From Entomortierella parvispora (Eukaryota; Mortierellomycota; Mortierellomycetes; Mortierellales; Mortierellaceae): DNA of 64,000 nucleotides. Position 1 is the first letter of the stretch, and every line of letters starts with the position of its first letter. The stretch covers positions 1,550,001-1,614,000 of the forward strand of contig OY752141.1 of assembly GCA_963573315.1 (NCBI GenBank). Reading direction: 5' to 3'. Shown here one piece after another: positions 47,331 to 57,994 of this stretch. A program made the translations under genes and the position numbers. Below the pieces are notes generated by a model. The model had not been told where the DNA came from, did not search any database, and saw only the letters and a program-made list of their open reading frames with translations.

Positions 47331-49774
47331 ATGACCCCCCACTTCTCACGTTGGACCACCAAGCTTCTTCCCCTTCTTGTCCTCGTCATTTCCTTCCTAA
47401 ATGCCCCAACGGTCGCTGCAGTCATACCACCCACGGTTGTGCGACCTCAGTACGCATCATTGAACGGCATCCTGTACATCCAAGGAGGGGCACCCGATTC
47501 TGTACACCCTGTATCCTCATTCTACTCTCTGACCCTGACAAAGTCATGGAATGATACGGCACCTCTATGGAAGACACTTCCTACCAACTCTTCTGGTGTA
47601 TTGGCTCCCACCATCTGGGTACAGACGATGTCTGCAACTGCAGATAAGGAATCTGTGCTTATCTGGGATTTCAGCAATCCATACGTTTCGCCCTTGTTCA
47701 ACATAAAAAGCAAGAGTTGGACCAACCTGAATCTACCGCCAATAACATGGACGACGATTCATGGTCTCTGGCCGCTTATCAGCCCAGATAGTCCAGGATT
47801 AGGGACATTCTATGTACCTAATGGATGTCAAAACACCGCCTCTCAAGTGTGGTATATGTGTAAACTGGATTTGACCACGAACAACATCACTAGTGACTTA
47901 CCAATGAGTACAGAAACAGCAGGGGTTCTCTGGTATTCATTTGTGTATTGTAGTTTACGGAAATCACTGATGCTCTATGGAGGCTACTCGACGATACTTA
48001 GTGCCCCATACGCAAATGCTCGGTTGTCTGAATATAATATGGTCACAAATTCATGGTCTGTCTTTGTAAGTGCCGCCTCTTATCTGAAGGGTATCTGTTC
48101 CTAGCCAACGTGATGGTAGCCGCTGACTGGTTCACACTAACACTGAGCAACCTTTAACACAGTCAACCTTGGGTACATCTCCTGGAGATATCAACTCCCA
48201 TTGTATGGTGGAGAGTAAGGTCCAAGATGCATTGAACAGGAAAAGCCCCCCAACATTCATTACAGCTACTGACCACTGCGCTCATTCATTGTTCACAGCG
48301 TCTGATAAATCCAAGATGATAGTTTTCGGTGGCATCAGTATAGGAAACCTGGTTTCGTCAAGGCTATATATCCTTCATCTAGGAAACTCTACCTGGGTAC
48401 AGGGACCCGATGCCGGGATAGAAAACGCAAGATATGGACATGTGTGTTCTACCTATGGCGACAGCTTTGTTGTCTGGGGAGGTAAGGGGATTTTATGGTA
48501 ATTTCCAGGAGGTTGGTTTTATGGGTTGATAAATAACGGCACCATACCAACGTTACGTTCAACTAGGACAAAGCTCAGTGATCATGGGCAACACTCCTTT
48601 GATCTACAACATCCCGATCAACCAGTGGGTTCATGACTTTGTTGTGTCGGGACCGTTGCCTGAAAACATCACCACAACAACGGTTTCAACATCGTCACCT
48701 ACATCGACATCGACATCGACAACGACAACGACAATTGTGATACCGACGCCGATATCCACCCCCTCTAGCGAGGTTGACTCTCTGCCTCCACCAGTTTCAA
48801 AACTTACGACAACTGAGATCATTGGCAGTGCCGCCGGCGCCGTTGGTGGTGGTGTTGCTGTGATTGCAGCATTCGGATTTTTTTTATACAGGAGGCGCAA
48901 GAGAGCTGCGAGGAACACCCTTCCTGCCTCCCTCCCATGGAACGATGAGTTCATGGGGTTCAAAAAAAGGCGAGATTTTGGTAGGCAGGGCGTCAGGGAT
49001 GATTATGAAGACGAAAGCGACTCAGAACATGTCATTAGATCACAGAGTTTGGCTAGGAAAGTTGATGGTGACTTTACACCTTACCCTTCATCTCCCTATA
49101 TGGAGTCCTCTTCCTCATCCACGCTGGTATATGACCAACTCACACCATCGTACCAACAACAACAACTGTCCAATGATTCAGCGTCAGAAACGACCACCGT
49201 GTCCGGTGCCACACCTCGATTCGTCACCCTATCGGGGCCAGTTAGGACGTCAAGGTCACACCTCTCCACATTTTCAGTCGTCAGTAGTCCCTCCACCATA
49301 TCGAATTCGGTATTCTCTGCTGTGCCATCATCTTCGCTGTCATCGCCAATCAGTATTCACAACAGAGGCAAGTCCATGACAAAACTATCGCCGACAAAGC
49401 TGTCCCAGCAGGTCGAACTCAATGACAGTTACATGGATGGTTTACGAATGTCATCCGCATATCATGGAGTCATTCCTGATGTAGTTTCGTACTACCAATC
49501 GCCCCAATATATCCCACTCGGCTACATGGGTCGAGGAACATGGGGAGAGCGCAATCAAGACGAGACACGAAGTCCACAGCAGCTTGGCGCAAGACACGAG
49601 ACCAGCCCTGCAGCTTGGATGTCCGTGATGGTCGCAGCAAGTCCAACCAGCGATGCACCATATACTCGGAGAAGCCGTGGTCTCGAATTGCCTCAATCTA
49701 TGCAATCTCCAGAGCCCGTAAGAGTCGGTGATGGACTGTATTTGAAGCATCAACCAAGGAGAGAAGCTCGTTGA
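47331..49774 (+). CDS. Kelch-type single-pass membrane receptor, paralogue B
   Basis: Exons 47331-48065, 48163-48214, 48299-48481 and 48567-49774 (725 residues). Signal peptide within the first 30 residues (LLPLLVLVISFLNAPTVAA). It is closest to A by the start of the mature chain (VVRPQYA in both, then LYIQGG). Propeller landmarks: FYSLTLTKSWNDTAPLW, FVYCSLRKSLMLYGGY, SKMIVFGGISI, FVVWGG and TPLIYNIPINQWVHDFV. The stalk is Thr/Ser-rich. The transmembrane helix is at about residues 408-431 (VGGGVAVIAAFGFFLY followed by RRRKRA). One copy of the tail motif (RSPQQLGARHETSPAAWM) is present. The tail ends with basic residues and no coiled coil. Function as a surface receptor is inference. Confidence 0.8.
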
Positions 49775-49834
49775 TGATAGAAATAGTGGTGTTTCTGTCT
49801 GTCGAGGCACAATGTGGTTCTTGAAGAACAAAAT

Positions 49835-50700
49835 ATAAAGAAACGTCGTTTCAAGGCAAATTGCAGTGTGTTGTTTTATAGCTTGTGTTCAAACATAAAA
49901 CAAGAGCACCATATCGAACATGCTGGTCCTCGCTCAACAACGAGAGGGTATTGTTTAACATTCACCTACCTGTAGTTCAGCTGTTATTATCTTTCTCTCT
50001 CTTAGTTATTTGCTGTTCTTCCGTTTCCAAATCGAAGTTTGTCTTTATTTCTTCCTCAACTTTCACAGGATGTGCGTGTCGAAGTACAGGTTCATCAAGC
50101 CAATCCATTTCACTCTCTCTTCTCGCCTTCCATGGTTTATATAAAACGATGAGCAGGACCCTGCTGTATGTCCAAAGAAGCCGCCTTCTTCCCCTGACAT
50201 TCTCGAGAACGCCAACCTACGCAATTTTCTTAGAGTTTGTTGAAGTCACGGGGCGACATGGAGCCTCGATGGACGCCCTTCTGACCATCGCTCTGAAGGG
50301 CCACCATTATATCTCGGGAACGGGGGCGTAACAGCAGCCCCGGCTTACGACTTGTTATATTATACCACCCCACACTTAATACTACCAGCGAAACTCAACA
50401 ACAGAAACATAGTACATCTTCCAATCCGAGCCATGGCGATACGCGACGGGCGCCTGTCTTGTTGTGAATGCATCCGATAACACCATGTGCGAGATACTGT
50501 CCTTGGATTCTCCTTTGCGTACTTCACTCGCCTAATCGGTCAGAGCTCACATTATATTTACCTGAGAGATCCATATGCCTTTGCATCCAACGCTCACCGC
50601 GAGTCTTCGTCCTCCTAGGGACTGGATTCTCCAATCAATCCACGTACGTTAGGATTGTGTGCGAATAGGGCTTCGCCAGGGTTTCCCTATACTCAACGTT
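49835..50700 (+). pseudogene. Remnants of another kelch receptor copy between B and C
   Basis: Sequence near 49838-49860 (AAAGAAACGTCGTTTCAAGG) mimics the upstream element of other copies. At about 50505-50530, GGATTCTCCTTTGCGTACTTCACTC-like sequence matches the FSFTYCTQR coding region of paralogue C, followed by degenerate sequence. No long open frame remains. The evidence is fragmentary, so this is a probable but heavily eroded copy. Confidence 0.45.
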
Positions 50701-50940
50701 TCAGTACCAGTATGTCAATGAGCAAGGCGGACTGACGATTCGCCGCATACCAGGAGAAGGTAGCAATCAGTGCTACCCTAGGGTTTGACAGAGTAGGGAG
50801 CGCCCTTGCTTTCGGTGTCGGTCAATAGGAAGGGCACAATCAGCGTAAGAACTCCCTTCAGTTGAGTGGTGTATCTGCGCCGTGGCTTTCCTTTCGTGGT
50901 GGCAGAGTGTGGTTCCTGGGAAACAAGCATACAAAGAAAC

Positions 50941-50954
50941 CGCGTCGTACAAGG
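50941..50954 (+). promoter_or_regulatory. Shared CGCGTCGTACAAGG element upstream of paralogue C
   Basis: CGCGTCGTACAAGG preceded by ACAAAGAAAC, about 300 bp before the ATG of C. Near-identical elements precede D, E and F. Confidence 0.4.
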
Positions 50955-51242
50955 GTGTCTTCGTATTATTTGTTTCGCTTAATGCAAACGTAAAAAAGTG
51001 AGAGCCCTCGCAAGTCTACCGGGGACCAACGTCTGGACGTGCAATTCGAAGACATCCACCTCAACAGTCTCCTTCCTGCTGTTCACTCCACTTTGAATAT
51101 GGCCTTTGTTCCATCGTTTTTACTTTTCTGTTCTTCCTTTCCACACCAGCAACTTCATCCATCGCTCACCCCTTCCCAACTCGACGTTTAACTGTTGATG
51201 GCTGTGTCTCTCTCCCCGCTTCCTCTTCAGTTTACTATCAAA

Positions 51243-52241
51243 ATGTCTCTGTTCCATTTCAAGCTCATCATGTCCATCCACCTCTGTACTTCCCTTTTCG
51301 TCCTCCATGTCGTGCGAAGCGCTCTACCCGTTTCAGCCTACGTTCCAGAGCTGGCTTACAGCTCTTCGTATGCAACAACGAATGGCACCTTGTACGTTCA
51401 AGCAGGCTTCCCTACATCACCACCCTCCTCCTCGGCCTATGACCCGACTCACGATACCTCTGCATTCTTTTCTTTGAGTTTGTCAAAACCGTGGAACGAC
51501 ACGGCGCCTCCTTGGAAGTTACTTCCTTCCAATACCTCCGGCGTAGCGATCCCATTCACTTATGGTGCTGGCATGGCTGCAACACCGGATGGCAACAATC
51601 TAGTTCTTTGGGCTCCATCCCCTTCACCGCAAACTTGGGTATTTCATCCAAAGAATAATTCTTGGAGCATGATAACCTATTCGCTTGGCACACTGCTGCT
51701 TAACAGAGGGGGTATGGCAGTGATCGACCCTGAATCATTTGACAAGGAGTACGGGAACATCTACGCGCCAAGTGGTGCTCGGGGTGTGAACGAAAGCGCC
51801 AACGGCATGTGCGGCTTTGATCTGAGGTACTATGGCTTCAAGCTTCTCTCAATGCCTCCCGGGGCGCTTCCCATTAATGTTGCGGGATTCTCCTTTACAT
51901 ATTGCACTCAGAGAAAGTCAATGATGCTTTATGGAGGCCATGGGGAAATAGTCACCGCCAGTCCATACTTGTTTGAGTATTTACCGATAGAGGCCATGTG
52001 GACCTTCCTAGTAAGTGAATGTCAGGCCCCCTCAATCCTGGGAAGGATAAGGAAAGGAGAAAGACAGTCGAACGATGAGATGGTTTCGACAGCAATTGAC
52101 TTTTTTTGTCCTTGGAACACAGACACCGCTTGGCAATTCACCTGGAGATTTGAGTGACCATTGCAAAGTGGAGAGTATGTCAGATGATTCTTGTCGAAAG
52201 GTCGGTTTCTAGCTGTTTTTGGGTCTCTTGACCTGCCACTG

Positions 52242-52275
<34 letters not shown>

Positions 52276-53599
52276 CTTTTCTATAGCAACGGATGGCTCC
52301 AAGATGATCGTGTTTGGCGGCGTCAGCATCAAGAATCAATATTCCTCGCGCCTGTTTTTCCTCAACCTTGGCAACTTTACTTGGACCGAAGGAGCCGATG
52401 CCGGTGCTATCAATGCAAGATCAGGTCATGTCTGTGCCACCAATGGCGACAGTTTCGTTGTTTGGGGAGGTAAAGTTTTTCTTACTCGAGACCAGTAGCA
52501 AATCGTAGTTCTTGTCCGTAATACCTTTTCTTTTCACCCTCACGCAGGTCAGAATGGCACTGCCAAAGGCATTAAGGACCATACACCGTTGATATACAAC
52601 ATCCCGACGAACCAATGGGTCCATGACTTTGTTGTTTCGGGTCCCTTGCCTAGCGCGACAACAACCATCGCAACATCATACTTAACAGCAACAACAACGT
52701 CGGCTACGATGGAAACATCCTCCACTGCCGTCTCTTCGCTTGGTCCTACTTCTGCAAAGTCCTCCAGTACGGGTAGTGTTATTGGCGGCACTATCGGAGG
52801 TCTTGTCGTCATCGCCTCTGTTGGATTTCTCGTTTTCAGACGGCACAGGAGAGCAAAGAATGATTCTCCAAATCTACCATCAAATAGCTCAGGCCAAGAT
52901 GTCCTTGGAATAACGAGAGGTCTCTTCAAAAGGGGCAACAAAAATGATGAAGGATATGATGAGGATAAATACCATGACAAAGATGGGGTCTACCTGCAGG
53001 GAACGCCAAGAAGAAACGTAAACGACATAGACCGGTTCACGTCACCGCCTTTCCTCTTATTTCCTGATCGATCAGAGTACCAGAGAAGCAATTCCCAGCT
53101 ATCCGGTTATTATTCTGTAGACAAGGAGGGATTCTCGACACCTAGAATGAGTCCTGGTGGAACATATGTGGGAACTTTGCATGGTCACTCGCCTCAATTT
53201 TTCCCTGGGGGATCCAATGGGTACAGCGTATGGTTTGAAGGTGATCGGGTTGATCCCCGAAGCCCACAGCAGTTTGGGCCAGTACACGGGGCGAGCCCAG
53301 CAGCTTGGATGGCAATGATGAAGGCAGCCGGTTCCACAAACGACACCCAATTTTCTGGTTCGATTGTCAACGAAGTACCCCTTTCTCCTCGGTCACATGA
53401 ATGGACTAGGTTCAGCAGCCGTAGCTCATGCTTTCCATCTACACCAGGACAGCAGCATTCAGTGCAGATAGACACAGAGCTGCTGCAGAAGAGACGGAAA
53501 TTGATGAAGGCGCAATACGAGTTGGACCTGGAGAAAAATCGATTGGAACGGGAGTCGCAGATGCAGTTGATCGGGGGACAGTTTTTGCACAGAGGCTGA
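51243..53599 (+). CDS. Kelch-type single-pass membrane receptor, paralogue C
   Basis: Exons 51243-52010, 52123-52174, 52287-52469 and 52548-53599 (684 residues). Signal peptide (HLCTSLFVLHVVRSALPVSA). Propeller landmarks: YATTNGTLYVQAGF, FFSLSLSKPWNDTAPPW, FTYCTQRKSMMLYGGH, SKMIVFGGVSI, FVVWGG and TPLIYNIPTNQWVHDFV. The helix is at about residues 411-431 (VIGGTIGGLVVIASVGFLVF followed by RRHRRAK). The tail carries RSPQQFGPVHGASPAAWMAM. It ends in a predicted coiled coil (LLQKRRKLMKAQYELDLEKN, RLERES) linking it to D and E. Intron 2 contains a (CT)n run immediately before its acceptor. Confidence 0.8.
52244..52273. repeat. (CT)n tract in intron 2 of paralogue C
   Basis: About 15 CT units forming the polypyrimidine tract before the acceptor at 52286. 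Confidence 0.9.
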
Positions 53600-53786
53600 T
53601 ATCTAATGAGGTGTCTACGTTGTATTTAGAATGTTTACAGAACAAAATGACAACCTTTAATCAGCCTATCTATCTTCGACGCGCACTCAACCAACAAGAA
53701 CTTGGCTTGGGCAGGGAATGATCTTGGAACCATTCTAGACTACTGTCATGTGCAAGTGGCCCTTCGGTGGTTTTGTTGCACAAAGC

Positions 53787-53813
53787 TTTTTTTTTTTTTT
53801 TTTTTTTTTTTTT
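53787..53813. repeat. Poly-T tract between paralogues C and D
   Basis: An uninterrupted run of 27 T downstream of gene C. Confidence 0.9.
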
Positions 53814-53894
53814 GCTCTCACTGGTTTGGATGAACAGGGAGCCCGATGAGGAGAGGATGATTCACTCTCATTCTCGCTCTACTTTGTTTCACCC

Positions 53895-54480
53895 TATTCT
53901 TCTCACCGCTCCTCAGGAGCCCCCTTCTCTTCCTTGCTAGCCTTTACCTTGATTCTCTTGCCCCTAAAAGAGTGAAGACAATAGAGTTGGGCACATCAGT
54001 GCTCGCCTCATTTATCTCCCAGTGGGAAAGAGTGTCATTCCTCTGCAGACTCACCTCGACAAATCTCGTCTTTGATGGCCTCTCATTATCCGTCAAAGCC
54101 CTGAACAGGTAGCAGTTGAGCGGGTGGCAATTGATGAAGGAATGTTGATTGACTGTACCATCTCTGAAGCGAACACCACTGTAGCCCCAACAGCTTGAAT
54201 CCCAGTACTGCTGCTCCGAAGAGAGAGAGAGAGAGAGGGGATTGCTAGTTCACAAGGTGAGAAATGAAAGGGTTCGGCCGTAAGATCTGCTTGCAAGGGA
54301 CCCACTCGTTTCTCCTGCTCCAGGTTCAGCTGCTTCAGGCGTTCCTGACGTTTGCGATAACTACAGTGCCAAGATTTGGTGGGGGGACATCCCCGGGGAG
54401 AATGTGGTTAACAACTGTTGAGCGCGTCGTACAAAGAGATTTTTTCTTGTTTTTCTTTTTGCTCACCCGGCATCCAAGCA
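53895..54480 (-). other. Possible small minus-strand gene or gene relic
   Basis: Several minus-strand segments look protein-like and are flanked by plausible splice sites. A Lys/Glu/Gln helix (RKRQERLKQLNLEQEKR) is near 54300-54350. A segment QQYWDSSCWGYSGVRFRDGT runs on to RPSKTRFVE, ending near 54058 at a GTGAGT donor. An end GKRIKVKASKEEKGAPEER then stop follows a TTTTAG at about 53967. The segments do not all join in one frame by my reading, so either exon boundaries are wrong or this is decayed. No family is recognised. Confidence 0.3.
54423..54436 (+). promoter_or_regulatory. Shared CGCGTCGTACAAAG element upstream of paralogue D
   Basis: CGCGTCGTACAAAG about 335 bp before the ATG of D. 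It matches the elements before C, E and F. Confidence 0.4.
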
Positions 54481-54758
54481 CAGAAAGTCTTGGGCAAGAT
54501 TGACTTGCATGACAGTGGGAGACAGCAATTGTGTCTTTTCAGTTGATCTCGGTGGAAAGTGTCTCCTCTTCGGTGGCCCTTTCTCGATTTTCCCTCTCTT
54601 TGTTTCCCCATTTCTTCCTTTGACAGAAGCCTCTCCCTCAGCCAACGTTCTTTGGCGAGGTTTCTTGTCGCTCAATACTCTTGTCCGCACCTGGATCCCC
54701 TTCAAATCTCCTACACTGTCCCATCTTCTTCATTGACTGCTGCTGCCTCTATACCACC

Positions 54759-57269
54759 ATGGAGCATCTGCTTTATCGCACGATCGCCTTTGCTGCCAGC
54801 CTCCTCCCCTTGTTCCTGGCAGCCTTTTCCCTCCAAATCCTACCTTCCGTTTCATCAGCACCCTTTGTGGTCACTGGAGCTGGATACGTTACTGTTAACG
54901 GCACTCTCTACATACAAGGAGGAGGTCGTCTCTACGCCCAAGGAGGGCTGTATACCGACACTAACGTGACATCAGCTTTCGTGTCCTTGAGTCTGACAGC
55001 TCCCTGGAACGACACATCACCTCCATGGAAGGAGATCAACATCCCTGCCCAGTTTGACAGTCGAAATATGTTTCAAGGTTTAGCCGTCACTCCCGACAAA
55101 ACTCGCCTGGTTTTCTGGGGAATGTTCACGAACGGCCTCCCTCTAAACGAGACCATCACCGCTCAAAATGATTCATGCACTGTATTCAATCTCCTGGACA
55201 ATACTTGGAGCAAACTGACGTTCTTGTCGAACCCGGTTGCCGTGGGATTTGTCCCGGCGATAATCGACCCTACAACCCCAGGCAAGGGTTTGGGGGTGTT
55301 GTACGCTCCAGATGGTTGCATCGATAGCGCTAATATTCCTGGCATGTGCCAAATGACTTTGGACAAGAAAAAAATCGATATTTTTCGAATGCCTGGCGGT
55401 CTTGTGCCAATAGGCATCAAATTCTTTTCCTTTGTATACTGCACATCGCGGAAGACAATGCTACTCTATGGAGGAGTGGGCCAAAAAGGGGAGCCCAATG
55501 TGAGTTTGTACGAGTACAGCACATCCACCAAAGCATGGTCCCTACTTGTAAGCACAGCACATTTCAGTAAGCTGGATACTCTGGTTGAAGTTGACATTGG
55601 GGTGAATGGCTAATACGTCTGCTTCATTCCTCCAATGCAGCAACCGCTAGGTGCACCGCCTGGCGATATCCAGCGCCACTGCATGGTAGAAAGTAGGTGG
55701 CAGCTTTGTTCTGGCTCATCATCTTGAGGCAGCTCTGCAGGGAGAATGTCCTCAAAAGTACTGTCCTAATCACAAGCTCTCGTCCACAATCATAGCTACG
55801 GACGGTTCAAAGATGATTGTGTTTGGCGGAATGAACGTCGGCGAGCTGGTTTCATCACGTCTTTTTATTCTCCACATCAATAACATGACTTGGACGGAAG
55901 GGCCAGATATCGGAGCAGCCAACGCCAGAATGGGTCATGTCTGTGCAACCAATGGTGACAGTTTCGTCGTTTGGGGAGGTAAAAAAGATCCATAGAGACT
56001 ATTTGACAGATTGATGCCAGTCCTCTGCAAATACCCACTAACATCGAATATGGTTTACCAGGGTTGACTATTCAAAACGGCAAGGCGGTAGTGGTGACTG
56101 ACATCCCGTTGATCTACAACATCCCTAACAACGCCTGGGTCCGCAACTTTGTAGTTACGAACCAGCCTTCTGCTCTTCCTTCAAACGCGACATTGTCATC
56201 GACAGCAACCACACCTATTCCTTCTGACGATGTTGCGCCGTCCCCTCCCCCAAAAAAATCATCCAGCTCGGGGGCTACTATTGGTGGCGCTCTTGGAGGC
56301 GTTGTCGCTGTCGCTGTGATCGGACTACTCTTTTACAGACAGCGCAAGAGAGCTGGCAACGGCGATCGTCATCCGTCGCAGTTCAAAGGATCGAGTAATA
56401 ACCCTTCAAGTTTTGGAAAGAAGGGAGGATTCTTGGACAGGAGCAACAATGACGGGGATACAGGCGGCAGTGATACCTATTGCGACGATCCAGGAACACA
56501 AGCAGTTCAGCTCCAGAGTGCATCGGCCCAACATACAGGAGATCAATACCTCCCTTCGTCATCTCAGCTTGTACAGCAATTCCAAAATTCGTTGTCACCA
56601 CAACTGCACACTGGAAACTCGGTCTTTGAGTACGGAAGTAGCCCACGAAATTCAAGGCCGGTGATCAATATGCCAGACTACAGTAGTGGGTCCTATGGTG
56701 AGCTACAGTCGCCACGATTCTCAGGAGTGAGTTCATTCCTTTCCCCTCCTCCTTTTCAGTCGGTCATGTCGATGTCTCCTACTGGAAGTCCACAGGCAGC
56801 TGTAGGCCCAGTAGATGTCCATAATCAGTCGGGTTACTACGACTCTGGAAAAGATGCTTTCCCGAGTCCCTTCAAGAGTCTCAATCACCAGTCACCCGGT
56901 AGTCCATACGGCACCTACCCTCAGTATACCTACATCGGGCTGGATGGACAAGGCGTCCGACATGATCTCCGAAGCCCTCAACAGCCAGGACCAGGAAAGG
57001 AGGCTAGTCCTACAGCTTGGATGGAGGCGACGAAAGCGCGCAATTCCTTAGGCAATCCTCACAGTACAATCAGCGAGATCAGCAGCCGCGGTTCATACTA
57101 CCCGCCTCCACCAGGGCATCAGCAACCAGCACAGTCGGAGTCGGACTTGATGCAGAAGAAGTTGATATTGATGAAAGCACAGCATGAGTTGGATTTAGAA
57201 AAAATGCGATTGGAACAAGAGTCGCAGAGACAATTGGTCGAGCAGCAATTGGTGCATGGCAGTGGATGA
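54759..57269 (+). CDS. Kelch-type single-pass membrane receptor, paralogue D
   Basis: Exons 54759-55547, 55641-55692, 55796-55978 and 56062-57269 (743 residues). Signal peptide (MEHLLYRTIAFAASLLPLFL then AAFS). Propeller landmarks: GYVTVNGTLYIQGG, a local duplication LYAQGG, FVSLSLTAPWNDTSPPW, FVYCTSRKTMLLYGGV, SKMIVFGGMNV, FVVWGG and PLIYNIPNNAWVRNFV. The helix is at about residues 412-433 (ATIGGALGGVVAVAVIGLLF followed by YRQRKRA). The tail has RSPQQPGPGKEASPTAWMEA and the sequence YYPPPPGHQQPAQSES. It ends in a charged coiled coil (LMQKKLILMKAQHELDLEKM). It is closest to E and F by the start MExxLxxR and the conserved GAGYVTVNGTLY block. N-glycosylation sequons are frequent. Confidence 0.8.
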
Positions 57270-57703
57270 GGGGATATATCCGTAGTCTCTTCAAAGCGAG
57301 GACTTAATAATAACCAGCATAGCAACATATGATGTACTCCATCCACAAAGATAAGAGGTAGTCTACATGTACTGGTTTGCTGGCGGCTCGGCGACTTGCC
57401 TGCTGTTTTCCAGCGCCAGACTCAATTTTGCTTCAGGTCGTACAGAGAGCGATGTGGGCCAATCAACACATGAGCATCGCACTTGGGCTGAGACTTGTTC
57501 CGAAGGACAGACCAAAGGAAGAGCAAGTTCTCTGGAGCGAGGAACCAGGCAATGTCGAAAGACGGCAATTGTAGCAATGTAGAGACAGAGAGAGAGTGAG
57601 AAAGGGAGAGGGGGGGTACTTCAGTGGCAGTTAAGTTGATCTGCTGGGGTTTGGTGAGAAGATAGGAAAGAACATGATTAGGGTTTCCCGCTTTGTGGTG
57701 AGG

Positions 57704-57718
57704 ACGCGTCGCACAAGG
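57704..57718 (+). promoter_or_regulatory. Shared ACGCGTCGCACAAGG element upstream of paralogue E
   Basis: ACGCGTCGCACAAGG about 290 bp before the ATG of E, identical over 15 bp to the copy before F. Confidence 0.45.
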
Positions 57719-57994
57719 ACATATTTGTTGATTTTACTGCACATGTTCACAGTTTCACACACAAAGAGGGAGGGGCGAGATTGTCTTGAGCAATGCTCAT
57801 GTTGAGCCTGACGATGAGTTTGAATCTTTCTCCTCTTCTTTCTTTCTTCTTTTACAGGAACTCTTCCTCCTTCCTTCGACGTTCTTCGACAACGCTGCTT
57901 GTCGCCATCACAAGTTGTCCATTCCACTGAATCCCTTCTTCCAATCCCTCGCTTTTCCTTCCTTTTAACCGTCTACACTTTCTACAAATCTACC

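Noticed and set aside
46856-47554. 232-codon plus-strand frame across the (CT)n repeat
   Set aside because: It is mostly Leu-Ser from the microsatellite and runs out of frame into the signal peptide region of paralogue B, which has the family-conserved frame.
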